Positions 47,663 to 57,142 are shown, numbered from the stretch's first letter. The stretch is DNA of 64,000 nucleotides from Gardnerella vaginalis (GCF_001546455.1 NZ_KQ956813.1:141551-205550); one strand, 5' to 3'. A program made the numbers and translations. Notes: generated by a model not told the origin, from the letters alone.

Positions 47663-48849
47663 CATTCTCCACTTTAAGCACATGCACTTTGGCAATACCT
47701 AATTTAGCAATGTGCAAAATATTTGCTTCAACGCTTTTCTCTATGCGCTTAAAATGGCCATTAGTCCTTGTTTTTGGCGTTTTAATAGCATTAGTTGTTT
47801 CAATACTAGTCTTTGTAATAAGTGAGATTAAAAAATACAATTACAAAACTCACAAACTCGAATCTTTAAAAGCTTTAAAAACAAGCTTTTTAACGTCTTT
47901 TACTTTAGATGAAGATTTGCAAGGAAGTATATGCGCAAGAAAATGGCGATTATGGATTATTTTGCGAAGAATATGCGCGTTAATGCTTTCCCTTGCGCTT
48001 TTATGCACACTAACTCTTAGCGCAAGGCCTTCTAGAGTTTTAGACGCAGACGAGCAATCAAGTTCTAGAGACATTGTACTTTGCTTAGATGTTTCTGGCT
48101 CCACTCTTCCCTACGATTTAGAAGTTATTAACGCTTACTTAAAATTTGTTGAACATTTTCAAGGAGAGCGCATAGGCTTGAGCATTTTTAACTCAACATC
48201 TAGAACCGTGTTTCCGCTAACCGATGACTATTCTCTTGTTAAAAAACAATTGCAATACGCTTCTAAACTCTTAGACGGAGTTCAATCGCAAGATAAAATC
48301 GACAACATGCAGCAAAAGCAATATCAGCAAATTTCTGCATGGCTTGATGGCACTCAAAACAGAAAAGAAGCAACGTCTTTAATTGGAGATGGTCTTGTTA
48401 GCTGTGCCGCAATGATTCCTGGCGTTGTATACGGGTCTTCCAACAATTCTAAAAAGCCTCACAATCGCCTTAATCGTAGTGCTTCTATTGTTTTAGCAAC
48501 CGATAACGTTGTTTCCGGAAAACCAGCCTATTCACTTAAACAAGCATTGAATTTAACCAGCCAGGCCAATATTCAAGTTGACGGCTTATACTCTGGGTCT
48601 GCTCAAAGCGAAAACGAATCAACTACTGTGCAAATGCGAAATCTTATAGAGCAAAATGGTGGTATTTTCTTAACGCAGCATAATGCTGATTCCGTAATGA
48701 CTTTGGTGCGTAAAATTGAGCAACAGCATACGAGTATTCCTAAAAAATCAACGCAGTCAGCTTTAAGTGATGACCCTAGTATTCCAACAATATTGGCGGT
48801 TATTTTTGCATCTCTTTGGCTTATTTTTGCAAGAAGGATAAAGCGATGA
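47659..48849 (+). CDS. VWA-domain membrane protein (BatA-like position)
   Basis: The protein (396 residues) has membrane helices near residues 33-55 and 98-118. A von Willebrand A domain follows, with the metal-site motif DVSGS at D144 and further acidic or Thr residues downstream (PLTDDYS and LATDNV). One C-terminal helix near 372-392 ends the protein. The domain would face the outside or the membrane surface. It is the first of two VWA genes in tandem. Its stop overlaps the next ATG by four bases. Confidence 0.87.
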   Translation: MTFSTLSTCTLAIPNLAMCKIFASTLFSMRLKWPLVLVFGVLIALVVSILVFVISEIKKYNYKTHKLESLKALKTSFLTSFTLDEDLQGSICARKWRLWIILRRICALMLSLALLCTLTLSARPSRVLDADEQSSSRDIVLCLDVSGSTLPYDLEVINAYLKFVEHFQGERIGLSIFNSTSRTVFPLTDDYSLVKKQLQYASKLLDGVQSQDKIDNMQQKQYQQISAWLDGTQNRKEATSLIGDGLVSCAAMIPGVVYGSSNNSKKPHNRLNRSASIVLATDNVVSGKPAYSLKQALNLTSQANIQVDGLYSGSAQSENESTTVQMRNLIEQNGGIFLTQHNADSVMTLVRKIEQQHTSIPKKSTQSALSDDPSIPTILAVIFASLWLIFARRIKR

Positions 48850-49883
48850 GAGTATATTTTAGTTGGATTTCGTTAGTTTTAATTGCAATTCTTACCGTTT
48901 TAGCTTTGTTTGAGATTTTTCCACTAAAACGCAATAATTCCAATACGGATGAAACTGTTTATATGCGAGTTCGCAGAGTATTAATCTGCGTTTTGCTTGC
49001 GATTTGCGCATTATGCCCATGCGTTATGAAAAACACTTTTCAACGATCCCTTAATGCCACTAACGTTGTTTTTGTTTTAGACGTTACTGGATCTATGAAC
49101 GTAAACGATTCTACGGATTTATCTAATCACAAGAACACAAGATTTAACAGCGCAAAGCAAATAATAAAACAAGTTGCAAGCAATTACACAAACGCAAGCT
49201 TTAGCGCTATAAGATTTGGAGCGTCTTCTAGCGTTGACGTTCCTTTAACTCCAGACGTAAATGCCATTGAAAATTGGGTTAATACTATTAACACAGAGCC
49301 TGTTGGAGTTTCAAACGGAACGAGCTTAGACGCGCCGCTAGATAAAACTCTTCTTGCCACTAAAGCAATTCACGACGCTCATCCACAAGATGTTACTGTT
49401 TTGTATTTAATTAGCGATGGCGAAGAAACAACCAGCAGAAAGCGCAGAACATTCTCTTCTTTACGCGGCTACGTAAATCATGCTTATGTTATTGGTGTTG
49501 GGTCTAAAAATGGCGGAAAAATCCCAAACGAAAGCACTAAGTTGGACGATTTAGATGATATTAATTCAACTGATTCTTCTATAAAACAGTCTGGAAAATG
49601 GATTATTGACCCTTCTACAAAAAAACCTGGAATATCTAAAATGGATTCAAAGAATCTTAAGAATATTGCAGACGAGCTTAGCGGAAAATATGTTGATTCC
49701 AGTAAAGATCATTCCATTGGCGTAGAAGCAAAACAGATTCTTTCTAAACAATGGCGGCAAAACAACACTGTTAAACCAAGACTTAGGCCTTATCCAATCG
49801 TTTGGCCGTTTTCTATTCTTGCAAGTATATTAATTCTTTGGGAATTGGCGTGCTGGATTACAAAATCGAGGAAGCTTATATGA
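48846..49883 (+). CDS. VWA-domain membrane protein (BatB-like position)
   Basis: The second VWA protein (345 residues) has two N-terminal helices (about residues 5-24 and 41-60). The metal-site motif DVTGS follows at D79 and YLISDGEETT later in the domain, with one C-terminal helix near 318-336. I start at the ATG at 48846, which has an AAGGA site and overlaps the previous stop; an in-frame ATG 30 bases upstream lies inside the previous gene. Its stop overlaps the next gene by four bases. Confidence 0.9.
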   Translation: MRVYFSWISLVLIAILTVLALFEIFPLKRNNSNTDETVYMRVRRVLICVLLAICALCPCVMKNTFQRSLNATNVVFVLDVTGSMNVNDSTDLSNHKNTRFNSAKQIIKQVASNYTNASFSAIRFGASSSVDVPLTPDVNAIENWVNTINTEPVGVSNGTSLDAPLDKTLLATKAIHDAHPQDVTVLYLISDGEETTSRKRRTFSSLRGYVNHAYVIGVGSKNGGKIPNESTKLDDLDDINSTDSSIKQSGKWIIDPSTKKPGISKMDSKNLKNIADELSGKYVDSSKDHSIGVEAKQILSKQWRQNNTVKPRLRPYPIVWPFSILASILILWELACWITKSRKLI

Positions 49884-50503
49884 TTAGTAAAATCACACCT
49901 AAGTCGTTCCTAAGATTTTCTATTATTGCAATATCTACTATTGTTATAGCTTTATGCATGGCGTCAATTTATTTTATTGCCACTAATCTTAAAGCAGAAT
50001 CAACATATAATGCTGCTACAAAAAGTCTTATAAACAACATAAAAGCATCGAAAAAAGTTGATGCAGATAAAGAAATGTTGGCTGTATCTCAAAAACAGGT
50101 TGACGACCAGTTTAACGAAGCAAAATCACCTTATACAATTTTAATGCCGCACTTAAAAAAGAGCATTAATCATAACGCATTAATATCTAAAAAACTTACA
50201 AATAGTTTGCAAAAGCAACTTGACCAAGATAAAAAAGATACGGACGCAAACGCAAAAACAAACCAGAATAATAGCGAAAATAGGATTAATAAATCGCAAG
50301 AAAAATCCAATAAATCCAGCTTAAGTAATTCGCAAAAAAGCAAAGTTCAAGATTTACTAAGGCAGAATAATCAAAGCGATTCTAGCCAAAATTCGCAGAA
50401 TCAATCGTCGCAAACCGAAGATGATTCTACATCTAAAGATTCAAACAAGAATGGAAAAACTAAGTCTTCTAAAAAAGAAGACTCAAGCAATAAGCCTTGG
50501 TAA
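49880..50503 (+). CDS. Membrane-anchored low-complexity protein ending the moxR operon
   Basis: The 207-residue protein starts at the ATG at 49880 with a GAGGAAG site. It has one membrane helix near residues 13-36, then a Lys, Gln and Asn rich helical part. Its final 80 residues are almost only Ser, Asn, Gln, Lys and Asp. It lacks the TPR repeats of BatC, the protein in the same position of Bacteroides-type Bat operons. Function is unknown. The ATGA overlap indicates translational coupling with the VWA gene. Confidence 0.8.
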   Translation: MISKITPKSFLRFSIIAISTIVIALCMASIYFIATNLKAESTYNAATKSLINNIKASKKVDADKEMLAVSQKQVDDQFNEAKSPYTILMPHLKKSINHNALISKKLTNSLQKQLDQDKKDTDANAKTNQNNSENRINKSQEKSNKSSLSNSQKSKVQDLLRQNNQSDSSQNSQNQSSQTEDDSTSKDSNKNGKTKSSKKEDSSNKPW

Positions 50504-50631
50504 ATATGCTAAAGTGCTTTTTAAAAAAACCGCCTCAAGCACAAAAACCCTTATATTTCAAGGATTATAGCCTTTAACCACATTGCAAGAATTTTCGTGA
50601 CTATTTAAAAAACGTTGTGTGTAATATTTGT

Positions 50632-50883
50632 ATGCACATATTTAACGATTACCAATGGCTGTTAGAAAGAACAGAACAATGCTCTAACAGCGTGCTTAGC
50701 GAAGCACACTCCAACACTCTTAAAGACTGGCATGGCAAAGCCGCAAACGCGTTTAACGAACAGATGGCTAAAACCGCTAGAAAAGCATGCCAAATCAGCT
50801 CTGTTAACGCTGGCTTTACTGATGCTGATTTTATTAACACTAATCCCACTTTTAACGAAATGCTAAATTACGGAGGTAAATAA
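50632..50883 (+). CDS. Small WXG-like protein
   Basis: This is an 83-residue helical protein with the WXG-type turn W33-H-G35 (LKDWHGKAANAFNEQ) at the usual position between two helices. The C-terminal helix is short and ends NEMLNYGGK. The ATG at 50632 has no good ribosome binding site, and a GTG at 50617 is also in frame. The stop overlaps the start of the next gene in TAATG, so the two products are probably made together. I infer a partner or chaperone role for the hydrolase that follows. Confidence 0.75.
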   Translation: MHIFNDYQWLLERTEQCSNSVLSEAHSNTLKDWHGKAANAFNEQMAKTARKACQISSVNAGFTDADFINTNPTFNEMLNYGGK

Positions 50884-52490
50884 TGCCTTGGAGAGTAAAA
50901 TCAACTATAACTGGCGGAGAACCTCTTAGCGTTGCTGATTCCAACTCGTATAAAGCAAAAGCTGCAAGACTTAGCGAACTATCAAACGATTTCCATTCAC
51001 TAAGCGCATGTTGGATGCAAACCGCATTGCAAATCGAAAGCCAAAAAGCCGCTCTTGTACAAAGTCAAAACAACTGTTTTAACAAAGATTTTTGCCAACC
51101 TGCTTTACAAAACTTGCCAGATTCTAGCGAATGCAGAATAAAGTCAAGCCAATGCGAATCAATGTCCAACAATCTTAGCGAATTGTCTACTTTAATAATC
51201 AGGGCAAATAACCTATATTCTGCAACGGAATACAAAAATAGAGAAGCCTTCGATAACCTTGTGGCTATTGGAACCACAATCTTCCCTATTACTGCAGTAC
51301 CATTCTTTGCAAGCGCAGGATTTAGTGCGATTTTAGACATGACTCAAAAAAGTGGCATGAAGAATTTTTCTAAATGGAGCCATGCAACAGCACCAATACA
51401 ACAGGGATTTATACGAGGCTTTTCTAAACATTTTCTAATAAATCCAGTAACAGGAATCCCCATTCGTCTTTTTTCCAGCATTCAAGAAAGAAACGATGTA
51501 AAACATTCAAAAGCTCCAGTTGCCACTTTTGCAAGCGCATTAAGCTTGTTTAGTGCAAAAATCAATGATGCAAAACAGGGAAACAATCTTAAAGTAACAA
51601 AACTAGTTTTGCCTAAAAATGCACAATCTAAAATACTGCAATATAGGGGAAATAATATTGGTCAAGCTCTTGCAAATCTTAATAATCTTGCAAACGGAAA
51701 TCTTTCTGTGCATCCGCCAAAAACAAATCCAGATGCTGCAACAATCGCAATTCAACGTTTTAAGCAAAAGAACGGCAGAACATCTTGGCTTGTTACAATA
51801 CCGGGAACGGACGGAAAGCCTAAATCGCCGTTTGGATGGCCTCAAAATGCGGAGGTTATGAGCAGCTCTAAAAGCGTAAGAATGAACGCAGACAGCACAA
51901 GAATGGTTGTGGAAGCAATGAAAAGAAGCGGCATTAAACCAAACGATAATGTTGTACTTGTTGGGCATTCACAAGGCGGAATAGTTGCTGCAGAAATTGC
52001 AAGCGACTATTCAAAACAATACAACATAAAACACGTTGTAACAGCAGGGTCGCCTATAGCAAACCATGCAATTCCAGAAAAAACTTGGGTAACAAGCATA
52101 GAAATGGAAGACGAACTTGTTCCAACATTAGACGGAGCGAGTAATCCAAGCAGAAACAATTGGGTTACGATTCACGCAGTGGCTAGTAAAAGTGATAATA
52201 GAAGCAACAGAAAAGAAGACAACAAGCAAAATGATTCTAAGCAAAATCGCAAGTCAAATCGCAAAGAGAATCGCAGGCCAAAAAATCTTTTTGAAAAAGA
52301 CGGAATACTAGTAAAAAATGTGCCAGAAGAAGGAACGCTCACACATGATTTAAATTATCATCAAGCAGCTTACCAAGACGCCAGTCAGCTATCTTCTAAA
52401 CAAATAAGATCTCAAGAATCGCATTTTAGCAATGTGTTAAAAGGGACTTTAGAAGAAACAACATTATGGCAAGGAGTTATGCAACACTAG
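50883..52490 (+). CDS. Alpha/beta hydrolase with helical N-terminal domain, possible type VII substrate
   Basis: The 535-residue protein has a helical N-terminal third without a signal peptide (about residues 20-125). A hydrophobic stretch near 130-155 follows (TTIFPITAVPFFASAGFSA). The C-terminal part is a lipase-like alpha/beta hydrolase with nucleophile S363 in VGHSQGG, a likely acid in SIEMEDELVPTLDG and a likely His in the segment TLTHDLNYH. A Lys, Asn and Arg rich insert interrupts the last part. GGAGG lies before the ATG. The N-terminal helices, the lack of a Sec signal and the WXG-like partner fit a type VII secreted enzyme. The substrate is unknown. Confidence 0.78.
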   Translation: MPWRVKSTITGGEPLSVADSNSYKAKAARLSELSNDFHSLSACWMQTALQIESQKAALVQSQNNCFNKDFCQPALQNLPDSSECRIKSSQCESMSNNLSELSTLIIRANNLYSATEYKNREAFDNLVAIGTTIFPITAVPFFASAGFSAILDMTQKSGMKNFSKWSHATAPIQQGFIRGFSKHFLINPVTGIPIRLFSSIQERNDVKHSKAPVATFASALSLFSAKINDAKQGNNLKVTKLVLPKNAQSKILQYRGNNIGQALANLNNLANGNLSVHPPKTNPDAATIAIQRFKQKNGRTSWLVTIPGTDGKPKSPFGWPQNAEVMSSSKSVRMNADSTRMVVEAMKRSGIKPNDNVVLVGHSQGGIVAAEIASDYSKQYNIKHVVTAGSPIANHAIPEKTWVTSIEMEDELVPTLDGASNPSRNNWVTIHAVASKSDNRSNRKEDNKQNDSKQNRKSNRKENRRPKNLFEKDGILVKNVPEEGTLTHDLNYHQAAYQDASQLSSKQIRSQESHFSNVLKGTLEETTLWQGVMQH

Positions 52491-52569
52491 TACAACGCTA
52501 AAACAGCAAGACTCAAAATAGCAACGCTCAAAACTTAGTAGTTTCATGCCATGCTGTAACCTTTAGAGT

Positions 52570-54012
52570 ATGAAGCTTACTGATATTTGCCCTGCTATTG
52601 CTTTAACTCCACTAGACGGAAGATACCACAACCAAACTGCTAGCCTCGTAGAATATTTAAGCGAACCAGCATTAAACCGCGAGCGCATGCGTGTTGAAGT
52701 TGAATGGATGATTCTTCTAGCAAACGGTTATAAGGGAAACAGTTTTAAAACGATTGTAGATGGCGTAAAGCCTTTAACAGATGAGGAATGCGATTATTTG
52801 CGCGCAATCCCAGAAAACTTTGGAGCCGAAGGTATAAAACGCCATGCTGCTCACGAAGCTGTTACGCATCACGACGTTAAGGCTGTTGAATATTACATTG
52901 ACGACGAGTTAGACAAAGCAGAGCAAGTATTAGGGCATAAAACCCAGCTTAGCAATCTTAAAACATTGGTTCATTTTGCTTGCACAAGCGAAGATATAAA
53001 CAATCTTTCTATAGCTCGTTGCGTAAAAAACGCTGTTGAAAACGTGTATAGGCCAAATTTGCAAGCAATTGTTGATTACTTGACTCAAAAAGCGCAAGAG
53101 TATAGAGATACTCCAATGCTATCGCTAACTCACGGTCAGCCTGCAACTCCTACAACTTTAGGTAAAGAGCTTGCTGTGTTTGTCTATAGGCTAAATCGCC
53201 AGCAAAAACACCTTGATGCCCAAGAATATCTTGGAAAAATAAATGGTGCTACTGGAACTTTTGGCGCTCATCTCGCCGCTTTCCCTAATGTTGATTGGCT
53301 TAGCGTTTCTAAAGAGTTTGTAGAAAACAGAATGGGTCTTTGCTTCAATCCTCTTACAACGCAAATCGAAAGCCACGATTGGCAGGCGGAACTTTACAGC
53401 ACGGTTAGCCACATTAACCACATTCTTCACAATCTTGCAGTAGATGTGTGGATGTATATTTCTCGCGGCGTTTTTGTGCAAGTTCCAGTTAAAGGTGCTA
53501 CTGGATCTTCCACAATGCCACACAAGGTGAACCCTATTCGATTTGAAAACGCGGAAGCAAATCTTGAGATTTCTTGCGCACTTTTCGATACCCTTTGCGC
53601 AACGCTTACCGAAAGCCGCTGGCAGCGCGATTTAACTGATTCCACTACTCAGCGAAACGTTGGATCCGCATTCGGCTATGCACTTCTTGCACTAAATAAT
53701 CTTCTTGGCGGCTTAAAGTCGATTCATCCAAACACGCAAATGATGAGCGAAGAACTTAACAACAATTGGGAGGTTCTTGGCGAGCCAATCCAAACTGCTA
53801 TGCGCGCACAAGAAATTGCTGGCGTAGAAGGAATGGAAAGGCCATACGAGCAGGTTAAAGAGCTTATGCGTGGTCACAGCATATCTAAAAAAGATGTTGA
53901 AGATTTTATATCTTCTAGAAACTTCGACGCACAAACCGCAAGTAGGCTAAAAAACCTTACTCCAGAATCTTATACTGGAATTGCATCACGTTTGGTAGAT
54001 TTTATTCAATAA
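52570..54012 (+). CDS. purB: Adenylosuccinate lyase
   Basis: PurB releases fumarate from SAICAR (purine step 8) and from adenylosuccinate (AMP synthesis). The fumarase/aspartase superfamily loop GSSTMPHKVNP is at residues 312-322, with TSEDINNLS and LTHGQPATPTTLGKE also present. Length is 480 residues, close to the enterobacterial-type enzyme. It stands apart from the main purine cluster, 45 bases before the flippase-like gene. Its ribosome binding site is weak. Confidence 0.96.
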   Translation: MKLTDICPAIALTPLDGRYHNQTASLVEYLSEPALNRERMRVEVEWMILLANGYKGNSFKTIVDGVKPLTDEECDYLRAIPENFGAEGIKRHAAHEAVTHHDVKAVEYYIDDELDKAEQVLGHKTQLSNLKTLVHFACTSEDINNLSIARCVKNAVENVYRPNLQAIVDYLTQKAQEYRDTPMLSLTHGQPATPTTLGKELAVFVYRLNRQQKHLDAQEYLGKINGATGTFGAHLAAFPNVDWLSVSKEFVENRMGLCFNPLTTQIESHDWQAELYSTVSHINHILHNLAVDVWMYISRGVFVQVPVKGATGSSTMPHKVNPIRFENAEANLEISCALFDTLCATLTESRWQRDLTDSTTQRNVGSAFGYALLALNNLLGGLKSIHPNTQMMSEELNNNWEVLGEPIQTAMRAQEIAGVEGMERPYEQVKELMRGHSISKKDVEDFISSRNFDAQTASRLKNLTPESYTGIASRLVDFIQ

Positions 54013-54056
54013 CTTATTAGCAATTAATAATTTTATTAATAAATAAACGGTGTACT

Positions 54057-56498
54057 ATGCAATCGCAAGTAAAAGACGATTTAGTTATTAACGACACTGA
54101 GCCTAAGCTAGTTCGTAATTGGGCAGACTTGATTTACTCAATCGTATCTGCTGGCGTGGCTACAGCTGTGGTGTTATTTACAACGTGTTTTTCTGGAACA
54201 ACAGCAGGAGTAGAACACGACGCAAAAAATGCTGGAAAGATTATTCAGTGGATTGTAACAGGCCTACCATCTTCTCTTTTTCAGCAAGCGCTTACAATTG
54301 CGATTGTTGCTGGCGTAATAATATCTATGATTGACGCCAGGCGATGGATTGATACAACATTATCAACGCTAACACTGCTTTTAACGTATCCGCTTGTATG
54401 GTATATTTCCTACATTCTTACAACGCTAGATAATCCTTCGATATTTGCATCGTTTAATTCCATCTCTAATAGTCACGGCACAGAATTATTGCCAGATATG
54501 TATGCGGTTTTAGTTGCTTTTCTAACCGTTAGTGGCCCTAGAAGAGATAACAAAATAGTAAAGTTATCTTGGCAAGCGCTGCTAATTGCCTCTCCAATCT
54601 TAATCGTAACTTCTTGGCATTCCCTAACGGGCGCATTAACATCTTGGTGCATTGGGCGCTCTATTGGAACGCTAATCAGGTTTATTAAGGGAACGCAAAG
54701 CAAGGGAGCCTGGGGCAAAGACATTGTTGAAGCCTTAGAAAACATTGGCATTACGCATCTTGTTCAGCTTAATCGCCGAACGCTAACAACCGACCATAGC
54801 GGCGTTTTAAAATCTAGTCTAGACGACGATTTGATTGCAAATTCAAGGCTATACGATGCAATTGATATTCACGCAACAAGATACGTTATATCGGTATTAG
54901 ACAATCAAGTGCATTTGCCTGGATATTTAAATCAGCTATGGCAGTGGGTTAAGCTGATTGATATTCCAGTTAGACGAGACCGTTCCGCAAGACACTCCAT
55001 ACACCACCATCTTTCCATGCTGCTTGCGCTTAGAAATTTGCATCTTGCTACGGCAAACGTGTACGGGGTTACAGACCTAGAAAAATCCTCAATAATGGTG
55101 TTTCACACTAGCAATGTTCTTGTGCCATGCAATCTAAACACGCTTAATGCTTCCGACGCTCAAAGGCTTATGCAATATCTTGACATTGCAAACTCTAGAG
55201 GGATTACGCACAGAAGAATAAGCCCCGAATCTCTTGCACGCTTAGAAGACGGCACTCCCCTAATTGCTGGTTGGCAAAATGGCGATGTTGCTAGCGATTC
55301 AACAAATATTGCTTTAGATAAAGTTCAGCTTTTAACGCTTATTGCAGCTTGCATCGATGCAAAAACTGCTGTTCAATCAGCAATGAGCGTTTGGGGTGCA
55401 GATAAGGTTGCGCAAATTTTGCCATTTATTCAAAAAGCCGCAATTCCAGCGTCTACAAAGTCACTTCCTTCGTGCAATAAAAAGCTTTTTGAAGATCTTA
55501 AAAATGAGTTGAGCAAAACAGTGTGCATGAATAACAGCGAAGATGACTACGACTACGACACCGTTAGATTAGCACGCTTTAATATTCGATTCTTTGTTAG
55601 CTTAATCCTTATTGTTGCTGCGATTTCGGCTATTGCTACGCAATGGCATCCGCAAGAATTTATCTCGGCGCTTAAAAGAGCAGATAGCATAATGGTTATG
55701 GCATGCTTTGCTTGTAGCATGCTAGCGTGGGTTGGATCTTCTATTACGCTTGGCGCTTTTATGGATGATTCAAAGCCAAATGCTGGCGTTTTGTTTACAT
55801 CACAAGCGGCTTCTGGATTTACAGCCGTGTCTATGCCAGCTGGAGTTGGACCTGCGTTTGTAAACATGCAGCTTATAAAGAAAAGCGGAAATTCAACATC
55901 TCAAGCAACAGCTATTACAAGCGCAGTCTGGCTTTTGCAATCGCTAGTAACCGCTCTTGTAATATTTAGCGTTGGAATTTTTACTGGTAAAAACCTGCTT
56001 TCTGGAATGATTCCTACACACATGCTAATCACAGTAATAGGAATTGTTACTATAATCCTCTGTGCGTTTATGGCCATTACTCCAATACGCAAATTTATAC
56101 AAAAAAGATATCTGCCTATTCTTTCTGACTACGGAAAGCAGATAAAAGAGCTTGTAACTAAGCCAAAACAGCTTTTTAATGGCACATTAGGCGGCTTAAT
56201 TCTTGTTTTTGCTACAGGATTAGGCTATTGGGTTGCTCTTCTAGCTTTTGGATACTACGCAAATCCTTGGGAAACAGTTCTGCTGTTCTTAGTGGCAAAC
56301 ACTGCTGGATCCGCTGTTCCAACTCCTGGTGGATTAGGCGCTGTTGAAGCATCCCTCACTTTTGCGTTCACTTCGGTTGGCGTTCCTCCAACAATTGCGT
56401 TGTCTGCCACTCTTCTTTACCGTCTTATGTTCTATTGGCTAAGAATACCGATTGGCGCTTTTGCAATGAAGAGTCTTAGTAATAAGGGATTAATTTAA
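54057..56498 (+). CDS. Pseudokinase-flippase fusion (PF03706/UPF0104 membrane protein)
   Basis: The 813-residue protein begins with about six membrane helices (residues 20-210). A cytoplasmic region resembling a protein or aminoglycoside kinase follows (about 230-480). The catalytic-loop equivalent is H385-R-R-I-S-P-E in place of HRDxxxxN, and the DFG equivalent is AGWQNG, so it should be inactive. The C-terminal 300 residues are the LPG_synthase_TM/UPF0104 flippase-like domain with its typical AVPTPGGLGAVEASL segment. This is the domain that forms the flippase half of MprF. No GNAT synthase domain is attached. A matching synthase domain is encoded at 30.4 kb. Confidence 0.82.
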   Translation: MQSQVKDDLVINDTEPKLVRNWADLIYSIVSAGVATAVVLFTTCFSGTTAGVEHDAKNAGKIIQWIVTGLPSSLFQQALTIAIVAGVIISMIDARRWIDTTLSTLTLLLTYPLVWYISYILTTLDNPSIFASFNSISNSHGTELLPDMYAVLVAFLTVSGPRRDNKIVKLSWQALLIASPILIVTSWHSLTGALTSWCIGRSIGTLIRFIKGTQSKGAWGKDIVEALENIGITHLVQLNRRTLTTDHSGVLKSSLDDDLIANSRLYDAIDIHATRYVISVLDNQVHLPGYLNQLWQWVKLIDIPVRRDRSARHSIHHHLSMLLALRNLHLATANVYGVTDLEKSSIMVFHTSNVLVPCNLNTLNASDAQRLMQYLDIANSRGITHRRISPESLARLEDGTPLIAGWQNGDVASDSTNIALDKVQLLTLIAACIDAKTAVQSAMSVWGADKVAQILPFIQKAAIPASTKSLPSCNKKLFEDLKNELSKTVCMNNSEDDYDYDTVRLARFNIRFFVSLILIVAAISAIATQWHPQEFISALKRADSIMVMACFACSMLAWVGSSITLGAFMDDSKPNAGVLFTSQAASGFTAVSMPAGVGPAFVNMQLIKKSGNSTSQATAITSAVWLLQSLVTALVIFSVGIFTGKNLLSGMIPTHMLITVIGIVTIILCAFMAITPIRKFIQKRYLPILSDYGKQIKELVTKPKQLFNGTLGGLILVFATGLGYWVALLAFGYYANPWETVLLFLVANTAGSAVPTPGGLGAVEASLTFAFTSVGVPPTIALSATLLYRLMFYWLRIPIGAFAMKSLSNKGLI

Positions 56499-56742
56499 TA
56501 GAAAAATTTCTTTAAAATTTTATAAGTCAAAAAAGAATATATTTAGTTAAAAACCGCATAAATAAGCCTATATACGGAATTTTTGCGATTTTTATGCACT
56601 TTATTAACCAAAAAAACTAAAAAATCGTAAAAAAATCTTAATAAAACGCTGAAAAACCGCGCATTTGTAGGGAAAATGTATTAATATCTATGAGTGAAAG
56701 TGGCCTTTGGAAGAGAAGGCCCCTAACACAAAGGATGCTTGT

Positions 56743-57024
56743 ATGGCATACAACAAGTCTGATCTCGTTTCGAAGATCGCTCAGAAGTCCAACCTTACCA
56801 AGGCACAGGCCGAGGCCGCTGTCAACGCATTCCAGGATGTGTTCGTTGAGGCTTTGCAGTCTGGCGAAGGCTTGAAGCTCACTGGTCTGTTCTCCGCTGA
56901 GCGCGTAAAGCGCGCTGAGCGCACTGGCCGCAACCCACGCACTGGCGAAACCATTAAGATTCCTGCATCTTACGGTGTTAGAATCTCTGCTGGTTCTTTG
57001 CTTAAGAAGGCTGTTGCCGAGTAG
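56743..57024 (+). CDS. hup: DNA-binding protein HU
   Basis: HU is the small nucleoid protein that bends DNA. The 93-residue sequence MAYNKSDLVSKIAQKSNLTKAQAEAAVNAF and the DNA-arm segment GRNPRTGETIKIPAS are typical. The ATG at 56743 has AAAGGA upstream; a longer in-frame start at 56707 is not family sequence. The coding DNA is clearly richer in G and C at third positions than its neighbours, as for very highly expressed genes. A small hairpin with arms GGCCTT/AAGGCC lies in the leader at 56702-56721, just before the ribosome binding site. The 240 bases upstream are extremely AT-rich and should hold the promoter. Confidence 0.97.
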   Translation: MAYNKSDLVSKIAQKSNLTKAQAEAAVNAFQDVFVEALQSGEGLKLTGLFSAERVKRAERTGRNPRTGETIKIPASYGVRISAGSLLKKAVAE

Positions 57025-57052
57025 GTTGAACCGATAAGCGTAGACTTACAGA

Positions 57053-57094
57053 AACGAGGAACATTCCCAAAGTTGGATTTGTTCCTCGTTTTTT
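57053..57094 (+). terminator. Terminator of hup
   Basis: Arms of 11 bases, AACGAGGAACA and TGTTCCTCGTT, enclose a 16-base loop and run into TTTTTT on the plus strand. It begins 29 bases after the hup stop and lies between hup and the convergent Fur-family gene. Confidence 0.92.
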
Positions 57095-57142
57095 ATGCGC
57101 TTTAATTTTTGAGCTTTAATATTTAATCTTTAATTTTTGTCG

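Noticed and set aside
50520..50550. GTGCTT/AAGCAC hairpin after the Bat-type operon as a terminator
   Set aside because: The stem is only six bases with a long loop and no T tract in the plus direction.
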